64,000 nucleotides of DNA, taken from positions 310,001-374,000 of the forward strand of contig NZ_KQ040798.1 of the NCBI RefSeq assembly GCF_000971985.1, read 5' to 3'. Numbering within the stretch: the first letter of the stretch is position 1; each line of letters begins with the position of its first letter. Below the pieces are notes generated by a model, which ran no database searches, had not been told where the DNA came from, and saw only the letters and a program-made list of their open reading frames with translations. The translations under genes and the position numbers were made by a program. This stretch comes from Paenibacillus dauci (GTDB lineage Bacteria; Bacillota; Bacilli; Paenibacillales; Paenibacillaceae). Below are positions 1 through 8,612 of this stretch, in pieces.

Positions 1-824
1 TTGGCACCATTTGGCAGCCAGATTGGCAGTCCTTGTCCTACCAGAGGCGAGAATGTGAACATTTCCAGCTCTTTACCCAGCTTGCGGTGATCGCGTTTTT
101 TTGCTTCTTCCAGGAAATGCAGATGCTGTTCCAGTTCCGGCTTTTTGTTAAATGCTGTTCCATAGATACGCTGCAGCATTTTGTTTTTGCTATCTCCACG
201 CCAGTAAGCACCGGCTACGCTCAGCAGTTTGAATACTTTCAGTTTGCCTGTGGACGGTACGTGAGGACCACGGCACAGGTCGAAGAATTCGCCTTGATCA
301 TAGATGGTAATGATGCTGTCTTCTGGCAGTGCTTCGATCAGTTCAATTTTATATGGATCTTCCAACTCGCCAAAAATTTTCAGTGCTTCTGCGCGGCTTA
401 CTTCGCGGCGTGTAATCGGCAGGTTTTCGTTAACGATACGTTCCATTTCTTTTTCGATCTTTTGCAGATCTTCCGGATTCAGAGAATGTTCCAGATCCAT
501 ATCGTAATAGAATCCGTCTTCGATGACCGGACCTACGCCCAGCTTGACTTCCTTGGCGCCAAACAGACGCTTGACTGCCTGTGCAGTCAGATGGGCGGTA
601 CTATGACGAATCACTTCCAGACCGTCTGCGCTGTCAGCGGTCACGATCTCAACCAATGCACCGTTGTGCAGTGGAGTGTTCAGGTCAACGACGATACCGT
701 CGAGCTTGCCTGCCACTGCGTTTTTGAACAGGCTTTTGCTGATAGAAGATGCGACATCTCCGATATTGTTTCCTTCTTCATACTGACGGACCGAGCCGTC
801 AGGCAATTTGATTTCAATAGCCAT
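1..824 (-). CDS. thrS: Threonyl-tRNA synthetase, N-terminal part (runs off the left edge)
   Basis: Charges tRNA-Thr with threonine in the cytoplasm. Only about 274 N-terminal residues are in the window; the gene continues past position 1. The protein opens with [11 protein letters not shown], a TGS domain over about residues 1-62. The second (editing) domain follows, with the zinc-type HxxxH motif as HSTAH and the partner motif CRGPH. Both belong to the site that hydrolyses Ser-tRNA-Thr in this family. The ATG at 822-824 is preceded by AAGGAGGA, which fixes the start. A threonine-type T-box leader lies directly upstream, so uncharged tRNA-Thr is the expected inducer. The catalytic and anticodon-binding domains cannot be checked here. 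Confidence 0.97.
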   Translation of the reverse strand, partial: MAIEIKLPDGSVRQYEEGNNIGDVASSISKSLFKNAVAGKLDGIVVDLNTPLHNGALVEIVTADSADGLEVIRHSTAHLTAQAVKRLFGAKEVKLGVGPVIEDGFYYDMDLEHSLNPEDLQKIEKEMERIVNENLPITRREVSRAEALKIFGELEDPYKIELIEALPEDSIITIYDQGEFFDLCRGPHVPSTGKLKVFKLLSVAGAYWRGDSKNKMLQRIYGTAFNKKPELEQHLHFLEEAKKRDHRKLGKELEMFTFSPLVGQGLPIWLPNGA

Positions 825-871
825 AATAAATGTCCTCCTTAGATGTTCTCACTTTAATCTGTATAAACAAC

Positions 872-1130
872 AAAAAACACTCATCCCTATAAAGGGACGA
901 GCGTTAGTATACACACGTGGTTCCACCCTGATTTGACTCTGATCAACAGAATCCTTCATTAGCATCTGTTAACGGAGATGAACCGATCATGCTTACTGCC
1001 GATACACCTGAATATCAGGAAATGCCGGGTTCAACATCATTGCTCAAAAGTGGTAAGTGTATAGATGCCGATGAAGGGAATTGCAGCGTGATGATTTCCC
1101 TCTCTCTGAACTGGACATTGCTATAACTCA
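872..1130 (-). promoter_or_regulatory. T-box riboswitch leader of thrS
   Basis: The conserved T-box core AGGGTGGAACCACG reads on the minus strand at 916-929. It is followed by a terminator hairpin with a T-run at 872-903. Stem I can be traced: GUUCAGAG at its 5' foot (1104-1111) pairs with CUUUUGAGC, an AGAGAG S-turn-like stretch follows, and ACC (1052-1054) followed by A sits where the specifier should be. ACC is a threonine codon, which matches the downstream thrS. Uncharged tRNA-Thr should stabilise the antiterminator. Confidence 0.93.
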
Positions 1131-1191
1131 TGTCTTTATCATTGCATAGATATTTGAATGTAAATCGTGTAAGGTGTTGCTTGCTTCAATT

Positions 1192-1220
1192 ATTATAAAA
1201 GTGTGACGTGTAACCGTCAA
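1192..1220 (-). promoter_or_regulatory. Sigma-A-type promoter of the thrS leader
   Basis: On the minus strand TTGACG (1215-1220) and TATAAT (1192-1197) are separated by 17 bases. Transcription would begin near 1185, just upstream of the T-box stem I. Confidence 0.75.
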
Positions 1221-1331
1221 GGATGAAATATGTACAGTACTCCCTATTTGCTGTGAATAATGAGGTCTTTCGCTTAGAGTCGGTCTTTTTAAAAAGCACA
1301 CTCAACAAAAAACTTATCTTTGTATACACAT

Positions 1332-1439
1332 TTATGGCTGACCATGACCTTGAATCGAAGAATATACTACAACAGGTACGATTATAAAAATAAAAGCAAA
1401 AATAAGAAGAAGAATTAGCCGTTTATTACTCACCATCAT
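1332..1439 (-). CDS. Predicted 35-residue single-span membrane peptide
   Basis: A short ORF reads MMVSNKR followed by about 18 strongly hydrophobic residues (L, I, F, V) and ends in SSIQGHGQP. That is one predicted membrane span with a positively charged N-terminus, so the tail would face outward. GAGGTG sits just before a double ATG; the second ATG (1434-1436) has the better spacing and would give 34 residues. It lies alone between the mqnC terminator and the thrS promoter. I do not recognise a family. It could be chance, but the shape (basic start, one span, clean RBS) is typical of real small membrane proteins in Firmicutes. Confidence 0.45.
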   Translation of the reverse strand: MMVSNKRLILLLIFAFIFIIVPVVVYSSIQGHGQP

Positions 1440-1511
1440 ACACCTCAAATTCTATTTTATTTATAATCAAATTGATAACATACAGACTTAATCAGGAAAT
1501 TGAATATACAA

Positions 1512-1553
1512 TAAAATGATCTGTAATCCTCTATAGGACTACAGATCATTTTT
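1512..1553 (-). terminator. Intrinsic terminator after mqnC
   Basis: A hairpin with a 10-bp outer stem (AATGATCTGT with ACAGATCATT) and a further AATCC/GGACT inner pairing lies 30-70 bases after the mqnC stop. T-rich tracts flank it on both strands, so it may work in both directions. Confidence 0.75.
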
Positions 1554-1581
1554 CTTTAGGAAAATTCTATTTGCAAAATGA

Positions 1582-2718
1582 TTAGTTTTGCATAATAAAG
1601 TCACGCTGGATTTTGTAGCTCTCATCATCAAATACTTTGAGGATGTTGTACTTGGTATCGCGCTGTGCCGGAATCTTACCAGCGGCGCGGATAATATCCA
1701 GGGTCTGCTCGATATTAACCTTGTGGGTAGTACCTGCAGCAGATACGACGTTCTCTTCCATCATCGTGCTGCCGAAGTCATCACAGCCATACTGCAGGGA
1801 CATTTTGCCCACTTCCGGTCCCATGGTTACCCATGAAGATTGGAAATGCTTGATGTTGTCCAGCACGATGCGGCTGATCGCTACATTCTTGAGATACTGC
1901 TCTGGCGTTTGTTTCTCTGCTTTCATATTGGTATTATCCGGCTGGAATGTCCAGGAGATAAACGCCAGGAAACCTTCGGAATCATAGCCATTCTGGATAC
2001 ATTCATCCTGGGCTTCGCGGACACGCAGCAAGTGCAGCGCACGCTCTTCCATCGACTCACCGAATCCGATAACCATGGTTGCTGTCGTATTCATACCCAC
2101 TTTGTGGGCTGTCTGCATCACGTCCATCCAGTCGCGCCAAGAGCCTTTGAGACGGCTGATTTTGCGGCGTGTGCGGTCATCCAGAATCTCGCCGCCACCA
2201 CCTGGCAGGGAATCCAGACCTGCTTCATGAATCGCACGAATGGTGTCTTCCATCGACATACCGGACAGCAACTGCATTTTCATAATCTCCGCCGGGGAGA
2301 AAGAATGCATTGTAATATTCGGGAAGTGCTGCTTAATTTTGCGCAGAATATCCAGATAATATTCGAACGGCAATTCAGGGTTTACTCCGCCCTGCATCAG
2401 AATTTCTGTTCCGCCTACATCCTCGGTTTCCTGAATTTTTTGCAGGATAACTTCGTCAGATAGTACATAACCTTCTGCCGAACCGGGACGACGGTAAAAG
2501 GCACAGAAACGACAAAACACGTCGCATACATTGGTGTAATTGACGTTGCGTCCGATAACGAAAGTGGTAATAGGGTCCGGATTTTTGCGAATCATCATCT
2601 GATTCGCCACATGGCCCATTTTCTCAATCTGATCGGATTCATATAGTGCAATAGTATCTTCCAGGTCCAGACGTCCACCTTGCAGGGCTTTTTCCAGGAT
2701 ACGATCTACTGTATTCAT
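1582..2718 (-). CDS. mqnC: Cyclic dehypoxanthinyl futalosine synthase (radical SAM)
   Basis: A radical-SAM enzyme of the futalosine route to menaquinone; it cyclises dehypoxanthinyl futalosine to the spiro compound used by the next step. The iron-sulfur motif is CDVFCRFC near residue 65 (CxxxCxxC), followed by FYRRPGS. A glycine-rich LPGGGGEIL stretch near residue 170 and the TFQPDNTNM and YGCDDFGSTM segments are typical of the MqnC/MqnE group. The length of 378 residues is normal. ATAGGAGG precedes the ATG. The gene stands alone with its own terminator. MqnE is the closest alternative, but the overall layout fits MqnC better. Other mqn genes are not in the window. Confidence 0.92.
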   Translation of the reverse strand: MNTVDRILEKALQGGRLDLEDTIALYESDQIEKMGHVANQMMIRKNPDPITTFVIGRNVNYTNVCDVFCRFCAFYRRPGSAEGYVLSDEVILQKIQETEDVGGTEILMQGGVNPELPFEYYLDILRKIKQHFPNITMHSFSPAEIMKMQLLSGMSMEDTIRAIHEAGLDSLPGGGGEILDDRTRRKISRLKGSWRDWMDVMQTAHKVGMNTTATMVIGFGESMEERALHLLRVREAQDECIQNGYDSEGFLAFISWTFQPDNTNMKAEKQTPEQYLKNVAISRIVLDNIKHFQSSWVTMGPEVGKMSLQYGCDDFGSTMMEENVVSAAGTTHKVNIEQTLDIIRAAGKIPAQRDTKYNILKVFDDESYKIQRDFIMQN

Positions 2719-3035
2719 ATTATAGCCTCCTATAACCTATTTCAGGCATCAAGGTATGATGTCGAAAAGTAAATTGGATGTTGTGTAATTCATATTCCAG
2801 TAATGTCATATATCTGCCATATCTAAAAATTAAAATAATTTCAATAGCGACATGTATTATCGTAACATATTTCACATTTGAAAAACAGGGATGGAAATGA
2901 CAGTCCGGTGATTTTTTGCGATAAAGTTACAATTTCCGCATGCTGCTACGGAAGTGTACCGGAAGCTTTTCCATTACCTCTTCCTCATAAAAAGCCAACT
3001 ATTCACTTTAGTATCCTGTGCTGTATCCAATCATA
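2719..3035. other. Intergenic region upstream of mqnC
   Basis: AT-rich spacer between mqnC and the terminator of the dehydrogenase gene. It should hold the mqnC promoter, but I could not pick a convincing -35/-10 pair. No credible ORF was seen on either strand. Confidence 0.5.
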
Positions 3036-3073
3036 TAAAAAAGGAAACGCCTGCATAATACAAGGCGTCTCCC
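3036..3073 (-). terminator. Intrinsic terminator after the SDR gene
   Basis: On the minus strand GGAGACGCCT pairs with AGGCGTTTCC and is followed by TTTTTT. It lies about 160 bases beyond the stop of the short-chain dehydrogenase gene. Confidence 0.75.
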
Positions 3074-3234
3074 TGTGATACGTATACAATCAACAAATCA
3101 GATCATTTTTAAATAAGAAAACAATTATTTATCCGACCGATGGATTCATTAGCATCTTCCCGTATCCAGCAGCTATACAGGTGATATATTCAAACGGGAA
3201 GCTAACTGCAATTTATCCTATCGCAAATCCAACA

Positions 3235-4032
3235 TTAATTGCCAAACTCGCGTGGTGAATTGCCTTGTCCGTTCGAAGCAATCGTACCGCCATCAACTGG
3301 CAGGATCACACCTGTAATATACTGGGCATCCGGGCTGGCCAGGAACAGATAAGCAGGTGCTACATCTTCGGCATCAGCGATTCGCTGCAGCGGTACACGT
3401 GATTTGAATTTCTCAACCAGTTCTTGTCCGCCTTCTTCCATCATTGGCTTGGTCATCTCGGTGATGGTAAAGGCAGGGGCAATCGCATTGACCCGTATTC
3501 CTTTTTCCCCGAGCTGCAATGCCAGTGACTGAACGAACAGGCTAATCGCTCCTTTGGTGGCATTGTATGCAGGATGCGGCCAGTCACCTGCAAGACCCGA
3601 TACGGAAGAAGTAGCAATAATCGAACCTTTGGATTTTTCCAGATGAGGTACGACTGCGCGTGCCAGATAGACCTGGGAGTCTACGTTCGTTGTGCGCATA
3701 TTTTCCCAGTCTTCATCAGTTAATTCTTCTATCGGACCTGCTACAGATACACCGGCGTTGCTGATCACCACATCCAGCTTGCCAAAACGGTCTACGGTCT
3801 GTTGCACCAGCGCGTCCACTTCAGTACGTTTGCGCACATCGGTAGGTACGATGAGATAACGATCATTAGCGTAGCCTTCCACAATTTCTTTCATTTTATC
3901 TTCACTGCGTGCCGCCAGTACGACATTCGCTCCATTTTGTAAAAAGGCAGTAGCTACAGCACGTCCAATTCCTGTGCTTGCACCGGTAATCAATACAATC
4001 GAGCCGTCAAAAGGATATTTGTTCTGTGTCAT
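3235..4032 (-). CDS. SDR family NAD(P)-dependent oxidoreductase
   Basis: A classical short-chain dehydrogenase of 265 residues, acting on an unknown alcohol, ketone or sugar in the cytoplasm. The cofactor motif TGASTGIGRAV lies near residue 15, NAG near residue 90, and the catalytic Ser with YNATK near residues 140-160. The C-terminal PVDGG segment is also typical. An in-frame ATG six bases further upstream (4036-4038) almost touches the GGAGGG, so the ATG at 4030-4032, seven bases from it, is the better start. It sits alone with its own terminator. Substrate cannot be read from sequence; glucose-1-dehydrogenase and 3-oxoacyl-ACP reductase labels are common for such proteins. Confidence 0.9.
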   Translation of the reverse strand: MTQNKYPFDGSIVLITGASTGIGRAVATAFLQNGANVVLAARSEDKMKEIVEGYANDRYLIVPTDVRKRTEVDALVQQTVDRFGKLDVVISNAGVSVAGPIEELTDEDWENMRTTNVDSQVYLARAVVPHLEKSKGSIIATSSVSGLAGDWPHPAYNATKGAISLFVQSLALQLGEKGIRVNAIAPAFTITEMTKPMMEEGGQELVEKFKSRVPLQRIADAEDVAPAYLFLASPDAQYITGVILPVDGGTIASNGQGNSPREFGN

Positions 4033-4225
4033 ATGCATTCCCTCCAGATGTGTATAAATTCGACGTTCTCACGTAGGGTCATTACCCGCTGAAATGGAAT
4101 ATAAACGATGAGAACGGATACATGAAATTTGAACATTTAGTGAAAGGAAGGATAGAACGCACCTGGCTTTACAAAATGGATGTATCTGTTCCCAAAAGAG
4201 GTACTGTATTGTCAGGCAAATGAAA

Positions 4226-4256
4226 AAGCACTCTTACCATCAGGCAAGAGTACTTT
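4226..4256 (-). terminator. Intrinsic terminator of the metA-metI-metC operon
   Basis: AGTACTCTTGCC pairs with GGTAAGAGTGCT on the minus strand and is followed by TTTTT. It lies 70-100 bases after the metC stop. Confidence 0.8.
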
Positions 4257-4325
4257 TGATACATTTTTTCTTATTACATTTCCTCTAATCTATTTTTTCA
4301 TTTATATACTTCTATATACTGCATT

Positions 4326-5543
4326 CTAATTACCGAGTGCCTGCTCCAGATCAGCGATCAGATCCTCTACATCCTCAAGTCCAACGGACAGACGCAGTAG
4401 CCCATCGGTAATACCGCGCTCTGCCCGGACACCTGCACCCATCGCCGCATGGGACATCGTTGGCGGATAGGAAAGGATACTCTCTACTGCTCCCAGACTT
4501 ACCGCTACCAGAGGCAGCTGTACACGATCCAGCACCTGCTTGGCACGTTCCCCTGAACCCACATCAAAAGAAATAACCGAGCCAAAGCCTGTTGATTGGC
4601 TCACATGAATCTCATGTCCCGGATGTTCCGGCAGACCTGGATAATAGATCCGCTGGATATCACTGCGTCCCCTCAGCCATTCTGCCAATTTGGCGGTACT
4701 TTTCTCCGAATGGTTCATTCTCGCACCCAATGTCTTCATCCCGCGCATGAGCAGCCAGCAATCCTGCGGACCCAGCACGCTGCCAAAGCTGTTCTGCAGC
4801 TGCTTGAGCTGCTTGCCCAGCTGTTCGGTACGCGTTACTGCCAGACCGGCGAGCACATCACTATGACCGCCGAGGAACTTGGTCGCACTGTGCAGTACAA
4901 TATCGACACCCAGTTCGATCGGCCGCTGATAATAAGGAGTCATAAACGTATTATCCAGCAGGGTGAACAGATGATGCTCTCTCGCCCATTCGGTCACTGC
5001 ATGAATATCGGTAATTTTCAATGTCGGATTGGAAGGCGTCTCCATATACACAGCACGCGTATTGGGACGCAGTGCTCCTTTGACCTGTTCCAGATTGGTC
5101 ATGTCGACAAAGGAAATCTCGATATTCATCCGGTTCAGAATCGTTGTCAGCAGACGATACGTACCGCCATATACATCTTCGGTGACAATGACATGCTCAC
5201 CCGCCGACAGCAGGAAAAATGCGGTCGAGATCGCTGCCATCCCCGAAGCAAAAGCAAATCCATCGGTTCCACCTTCCAGCAGGGCAATATAATCTTCCAG
5301 CGCCTGACGCGTCGGATTGCCGGAACGACTGTAATCATGCAGCGGCGGATTCAGTATATCTTCCTGATGAAAAGTCGATGCCTGGTAAATCGGCACACTG
5401 GAAGCTCCGGTCGCCCGGTCAATCTCGCCACCAAAATGGATCAATTTGGTATCCAGTCCACGCGCCTGCTGCGATCCTCGAACAGCTGTATGCCGCGCCG
5501 AAGCCGAGGCCTGATTATTGTTATGTTCCTGATTGCCGCTCAT
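4326..5543 (-). CDS. metC: Cystathionine beta-lyase (trans-sulfuration enzyme)
   Basis: A PLP enzyme of the Cys/Met metabolism family; as MetC it would cleave cystathionine to homocysteine, the last step before methionine synthase. The PLP lysine lies in SATKFLGGHSD. The conserved YGGTYRLL, ETPSNPTL, DNTFMTPYYQRP and SLGAVESI segments are present. At 405 residues it is slightly long because of a polar N-terminal extension rich in Gln, Asn and Ser, before the family core starts at about residue 30. It lies 4 bases after metI and is probably translationally coupled to it. The exact split of gamma-synthase and beta-lyase roles between the two paralogues is inferred from the metI-metC order known in Bacillus subtilis. 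Confidence 0.88.
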   Translation of the reverse strand: MSGNQEHNNNQASASARHTAVRGSQQARGLDTKLIHFGGEIDRATGASSVPIYQASTFHQEDILNPPLHDYSRSGNPTRQALEDYIALLEGGTDGFAFASGMAAISTAFFLLSAGEHVIVTEDVYGGTYRLLTTILNRMNIEISFVDMTNLEQVKGALRPNTRAVYMETPSNPTLKITDIHAVTEWAREHHLFTLLDNTFMTPYYQRPIELGVDIVLHSATKFLGGHSDVLAGLAVTRTEQLGKQLKQLQNSFGSVLGPQDCWLLMRGMKTLGARMNHSEKSTAKLAEWLRGRSDIQRIYYPGLPEHPGHEIHVSQSTGFGSVISFDVGSGERAKQVLDRVQLPLVAVSLGAVESILSYPPTMSHAAMGAGVRAERGITDGLLRLSVGLEDVEDLIADLEQALGN

Positions 5544-5547
5544 CTGT

Positions 5548-6738
5548 TCACGCCCCTTCTACTTCAAGTCGTGCCGCTTCCAGTGCATGATCCAGATCGG
5601 CAATCAGATCATCTACATGCTCAATTCCTACCGAGAAACGCAGCAGACGATCATCCACACCAATCGCATCACGAATTTCCAGCGGAATATCAGCATGTGT
5701 CTGAATCGCCGGATAAGTCATCAGTGATTCCACACCGCCCAGACTTTCGGCAAAAGCAATCAGCTTGATATGACGCAGCAGCGGCTCTACATAACGTGCA
5801 TCGGTTACTTTAAAAGAGAAAATGCCGGTATTACCGCTGGATTGACGATTCTGTACTTCATGACCCGGATGATCCGGCAGTGCAGGGTAATAGACCTGGG
5901 CAATCTGCGGATGCTGCTGCAGATGAGTCGCTATCGCGGTCGCATTATACTCGTGACGCTCCATACGCAGAGCAAGTGTCTTCATCCCGCGCATCAGCTG
6001 GTAGGAATCGGTTGGTGACAGTACGGCACCGATCGAGTTATGCAGAAAAGCCATTTCCTCGGACAATTCCTTGCCTTTGGTAATAATCAGGCCTGCCAGC
6101 ACATCATTATGCCCACCCAGATATTTGGTCGCACTATGGATGACGATATCCGCACCCAGCTCGATCGGACGCTGGAAAAACGGAGACAGCAGCGTATTAT
6201 CCACGACGGTCAGCAAATTGTGCTGCTTGGCCCAGCCTGCTACTGCAGCTATATCGGTAATCATCATGAGCGGATTGGTAGGCGTCTCGATAAATACCGC
6301 TCGTGTATTCTCCTGGCGAATCTGCTCCATCGCTTCCAGATCATTCGTATCCACATAAGAAGCAGTAATGCCAAACTTGGACAAAATGCGCTCCAACAGA
6401 CGGTAAGTTCCTCCATACAGATCCAGGGAAACGATCAGATGATCGCCCTGTCCAAACAGAGAGAAAATGGTCTGTAGCGCAGCCATACCGGAGCTACAGG
6501 CAAAGCCGGCATCACCGGATTCCAGTTCGGCGGCTGCCTGCTCCAATACTGCTCTGGTCGGATTCGTCGTACGGATATAGTCAAAGCCTGTGCTCTTGCC
6601 CAGTGCCGGATGACGGAAAGCGGTAGATTGATAGATCGGAAAGTTAATCGCTCCAGTTACCGGTTCCTGCACAGAGCCAATCTGTGCCAGCCGGCTTTCA
6701 ATATTAAGGGATTCGTTTTTTGCGTTGTGTTCCGTCAT
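5548..6738 (-). CDS. metI: Cystathionine gamma-synthase / O-acetylhomoserine thiolyase
   Basis: A PLP-dependent enzyme joining an activated homoserine to cysteine (giving cystathionine) or to sulfide. The PLP lysine is in SATKYLGGHND. YGGTYRLLE, ETPTNPLM, DNTLLSPFFQRP and SLGGVESLMTYP are family hallmarks. At 396 residues the length is normal. AAGGAGG lies before the ATG. It is the middle gene of metA-metI-metC, all downstream of one SAM riboswitch, so it should be shut off when SAM is plentiful. MetA in this cluster looks acetyl-specific, so O-acetylhomoserine is the likely substrate. The two neighbouring paralogues could have swapped roles. Confidence 0.88.
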   Translation of the reverse strand: MTEHNAKNESLNIESRLAQIGSVQEPVTGAINFPIYQSTAFRHPALGKSTGFDYIRTTNPTRAVLEQAAAELESGDAGFACSSGMAALQTIFSLFGQGDHLIVSLDLYGGTYRLLERILSKFGITASYVDTNDLEAMEQIRQENTRAVFIETPTNPLMMITDIAAVAGWAKQHNLLTVVDNTLLSPFFQRPIELGADIVIHSATKYLGGHNDVLAGLIITKGKELSEEMAFLHNSIGAVLSPTDSYQLMRGMKTLALRMERHEYNATAIATHLQQHPQIAQVYYPALPDHPGHEVQNRQSSGNTGIFSFKVTDARYVEPLLRHIKLIAFAESLGGVESLMTYPAIQTHADIPLEIRDAIGVDDRLLRFSVGIEHVDDLIADLDHALEAARLEVEGA

Positions 6739-6903
6739 TCGTAATTTCCTCCTTCGGGATATGTGAGCTGTGGGTTGATGATCTGGATGATCAATGTTGC
6801 GCCAGGTACAGTGCTATACTGCTGGGCACAGTGTTATGATAATTTGCCAGTTTGGTGGTACCTATCGTACATTTTTCATTTCCAATCTGGTAAAAGCTTC
6901 CAT

Positions 6904-7845
6904 CTAAATGGAATACTGCCCCACTTCGGATTTCTCATTGCCCAAATCGTATGGAGTCTCTTGATATACGTAATAATTTAGCCAGTTGGCAAACAGCAAA
7001 TTGGCATGTGCACGCCAGGTGGACGGCGGGGTACGTGTTGGGTCGTCATTTGGATAGTAATTTTTGGGAACAGCAATATCCATGCCTCTGGCGATATCGC
7101 GGTCATACTCCCATTTCAGGGACAATGGATCGTATTCGGAATGACCCGTGACGAAGATCTGCTTGCCATCCCGGGTAGCTACGATGTACACACCGGCTTC
7201 TTCGGATTCGGACAGAATCTCCAGCTCTTCCACTTTGGCAATATCTTCATGTCTCACTTCGGTATGGCGCGAATGCGGTGCATAGTACAATTCGTCGAAA
7301 CCGCGCAGCAGTTTGACATTGGTTTTGTTGAGCGTATGTGGGAAAACGCCAAAGCATTTTTCCGGCAGATCCACTTTGGGAATGCCAAAATGATGATAAA
7401 GCCCCGCCTGCGAGGCCCAACAGATATGCATGGTCGAAGTAACATTCGTTTTGCTCCAGTTGAAGATTTCCTGGATTTCTTCCCAGTAGTTCACATCTTC
7501 AAAGTCCAGTGTTTCTACCGGTGCACCGGTTACAATCAGACCGTCAAAGCGCAGATGACGTACTTCCTGGAACGTTTTGTAAAAGGTGTTCAGATATTCG
7601 GCAGATGTATTTTTGGACGTATGCGATTCAGTATGCAGCAGATAGATATCCACTTGCAGCGGACTGTTACCGAGCAGACGCAGCAGCTGGGTCTCGGTCG
7701 TTTCTTTGGTCGGCATCAGATTAAGTAGTGCTATTTTGAGTGGACGAATATCCTGATGATACGCATGGGAATCGTCCATAACGAAAATATTTTCTCCAGC
7801 CAGTACTTCTTTGGCGGGCAGGCTATCCGGGATTTTGATCGGCAT
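6904..7845 (-). CDS. metA: Homoserine O-acetyltransferase, MetA type
   Basis: Activates homoserine for methionine synthesis. The fold and motifs are of the MetA (class I amidotransferase-like) family: catalytic Cys in HICWASQAG, His in SRHTEV and Glu in TGHSEYDP. At 313 residues it is the usual length. In the segment [12 protein letters not shown] the position that sets acyl specificity (Gly in Escherichia coli, Glu in Bacillus cereus) is Glu, which in characterised enzymes favours acetyl-CoA over succinyl-CoA. So the protein is probably an acetyltransferase despite the common succinyltransferase label. It is first in the operon, with AAGGAGTG before the ATG, and lies downstream of a SAM-I riboswitch. 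Confidence 0.93.
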   Translation of the reverse strand: MPIKIPDSLPAKEVLAGENIFVMDDSHAYHQDIRPLKIALLNLMPTKETTETQLLRLLGNSPLQVDIYLLHTESHTSKNTSAEYLNTFYKTFQEVRHLRFDGLIVTGAPVETLDFEDVNYWEEIQEIFNWSKTNVTSTMHICWASQAGLYHHFGIPKVDLPEKCFGVFPHTLNKTNVKLLRGFDELYYAPHSRHTEVRHEDIAKVEELEILSESEEAGVYIVATRDGKQIFVTGHSEYDPLSLKWEYDRDIARGMDIAVPKNYYPNDDPTRTPPSTWRAHANLLFANWLNYYVYQETPYDLGNEKSEVGQYSI

Positions 7846-7926
7846 GTGAATTCACTCCTTGGGGTCAATGAAAGTTGGATGGATATGGATGTGCATGCAA
7901 GATGGAGAATACAGCGCTATATATGC

Positions 7927-7966
7927 AAAAAAGACCTTTCTCTGTCTTGCACACTGAGAAAGGTCA
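7927..7966 (-). terminator. Riboswitch expression-platform terminator
   Basis: On the minus strand ATGACCTTTCTCAGTG pairs with AAAGGTC across a loop and is followed by TTTTTT. It sits directly 3' of the SAM-I aptamer and 80 bases before metA, so it is the switchable terminator. Confidence 0.88.
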
Positions 7967-7994
7967 TATCCGTGGAGTCCACGTCTATAAGCGC

Positions 7995-8132
7995 CTCTCT
8001 CATCTGTCAGCAGATACCAGATACTTCATCGTAGGATGTACCTGTATCTCTGCTAGAATTAGCACCGTACGGTATATGACCGCCGGTTGCCGGGCTTCAT
8101 AGGGCTAGTCCCTCCACCTGCTCTTGATAAGA
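7995..8132 (-). promoter_or_regulatory. SAM-I (S-box) riboswitch aptamer
   Basis: On the minus strand the aptamer opens with CTTATCAAGAGCAGGTGGAG, continues to ACTAGCCC and AAGCCCGGCAACC, and closes with GATGAGAGAGGCG. These are the conserved S-box core and P1 sequences; CUUAUC pairs with GAUGAG. It controls metA-metI-metC by SAM-dependent termination. Confidence 0.96.
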
Positions 8133-8245
8133 TTCGCTTTATTCAATTATTGGTATAAATATAAGATGGTTGCTGCATATAAACTGCTTTTTATGAAAAG
8201 CCAGCTACGCTTATTTCGACAAGCGCTGAATTACTTATATCATAA

Positions 8246-8273
8246 TTTATACTAATTCTGCACCTATCGTCAA
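8246..8273 (-). promoter_or_regulatory. Promoter of the met operon leader
   Basis: Minus-strand TTGACG (8268-8273) and TATAAA (8246-8251) are spaced by 16 bases. About 110 bases separate it from the SAM aptamer; a second, closer start is possible. Confidence 0.6.
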
Positions 8274-8362
8274 GGGTAAGTTGGGCCGATAAATAAGTTA
8301 TCAGGCATGATTGTTTTTAAAGCTTGAAAGCCTGCTGTCCCCACGGTATACTTAACAAGTAT

Positions 8363-8391
8363 TTGACGTATTTTCATGTTTTTCATAAAAG
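8363..8391 (+). promoter_or_regulatory. Putative promoter of the small ORF-corA unit
   Basis: TTGACG (8363-8368) and TAAAAG (8386-8391) are 17 bases apart. The -10 is weak. Transcription would begin shortly before the RBS of the ORF at 8421. Confidence 0.45.
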
Positions 8392-8420
8392 TAATTGAAT
8401 CCAAAGAGGTGAATTTCAAG

Positions 8421-8549
8421 ATGGAAGGCGACCCGAGGCCCAGCTGGCAGTACAGGAAGTCACAACTGCAGGAAATGAACGACAATACGATACCAGAGGA
8501 GCGCGCCATGTTTGAAAAGGTACTTTTTTCATATAAAGCGAAGCTTTAA
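8421..8549 (+). CDS. Predicted 42-residue polar protein or leader peptide before corA
   Basis: A short ORF begins MEGDPRPSWQYRK and ends FSYKAKL. It is polar and charged, with no membrane span or Cys. AGAGGTGA lies about 9 bases before the ATG. It is in the same direction as corA, ends 63 bases before it, and lies just after a plausible promoter, so the two could be one transcript. No terminator hairpin lies between them, so it is not an obvious attenuator peptide. I do not recognise a family; it may be a small stand-alone protein or non-coding. Confidence 0.4.
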   Translation: MEGDPRPSWQYRKSQLQEMNDNTIPEERAMFEKVLFSYKAKL

Positions 8550-8612
8550 ATAAGTATGTATGATTGCCGTGTATTTTCCTGCTCACTTTAACCAAAAAAG
8601 GAGTAGAGGAAT

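Noticed and set aside
2878-3078. 66-codon plus-strand ORF upstream of mqnC
   Set aside because: TTG start without an RBS, and its end overlaps the terminator of the SDR gene.
4596-5768. 390-codon plus-strand ORF opposite metC
   Set aside because: Antisense shadow of metC/metI; no RBS or domain.
6739-6903. Possible second riboswitch between metA and metI
   Set aside because: The 165-base gap has no S-box core sequences and no terminator.
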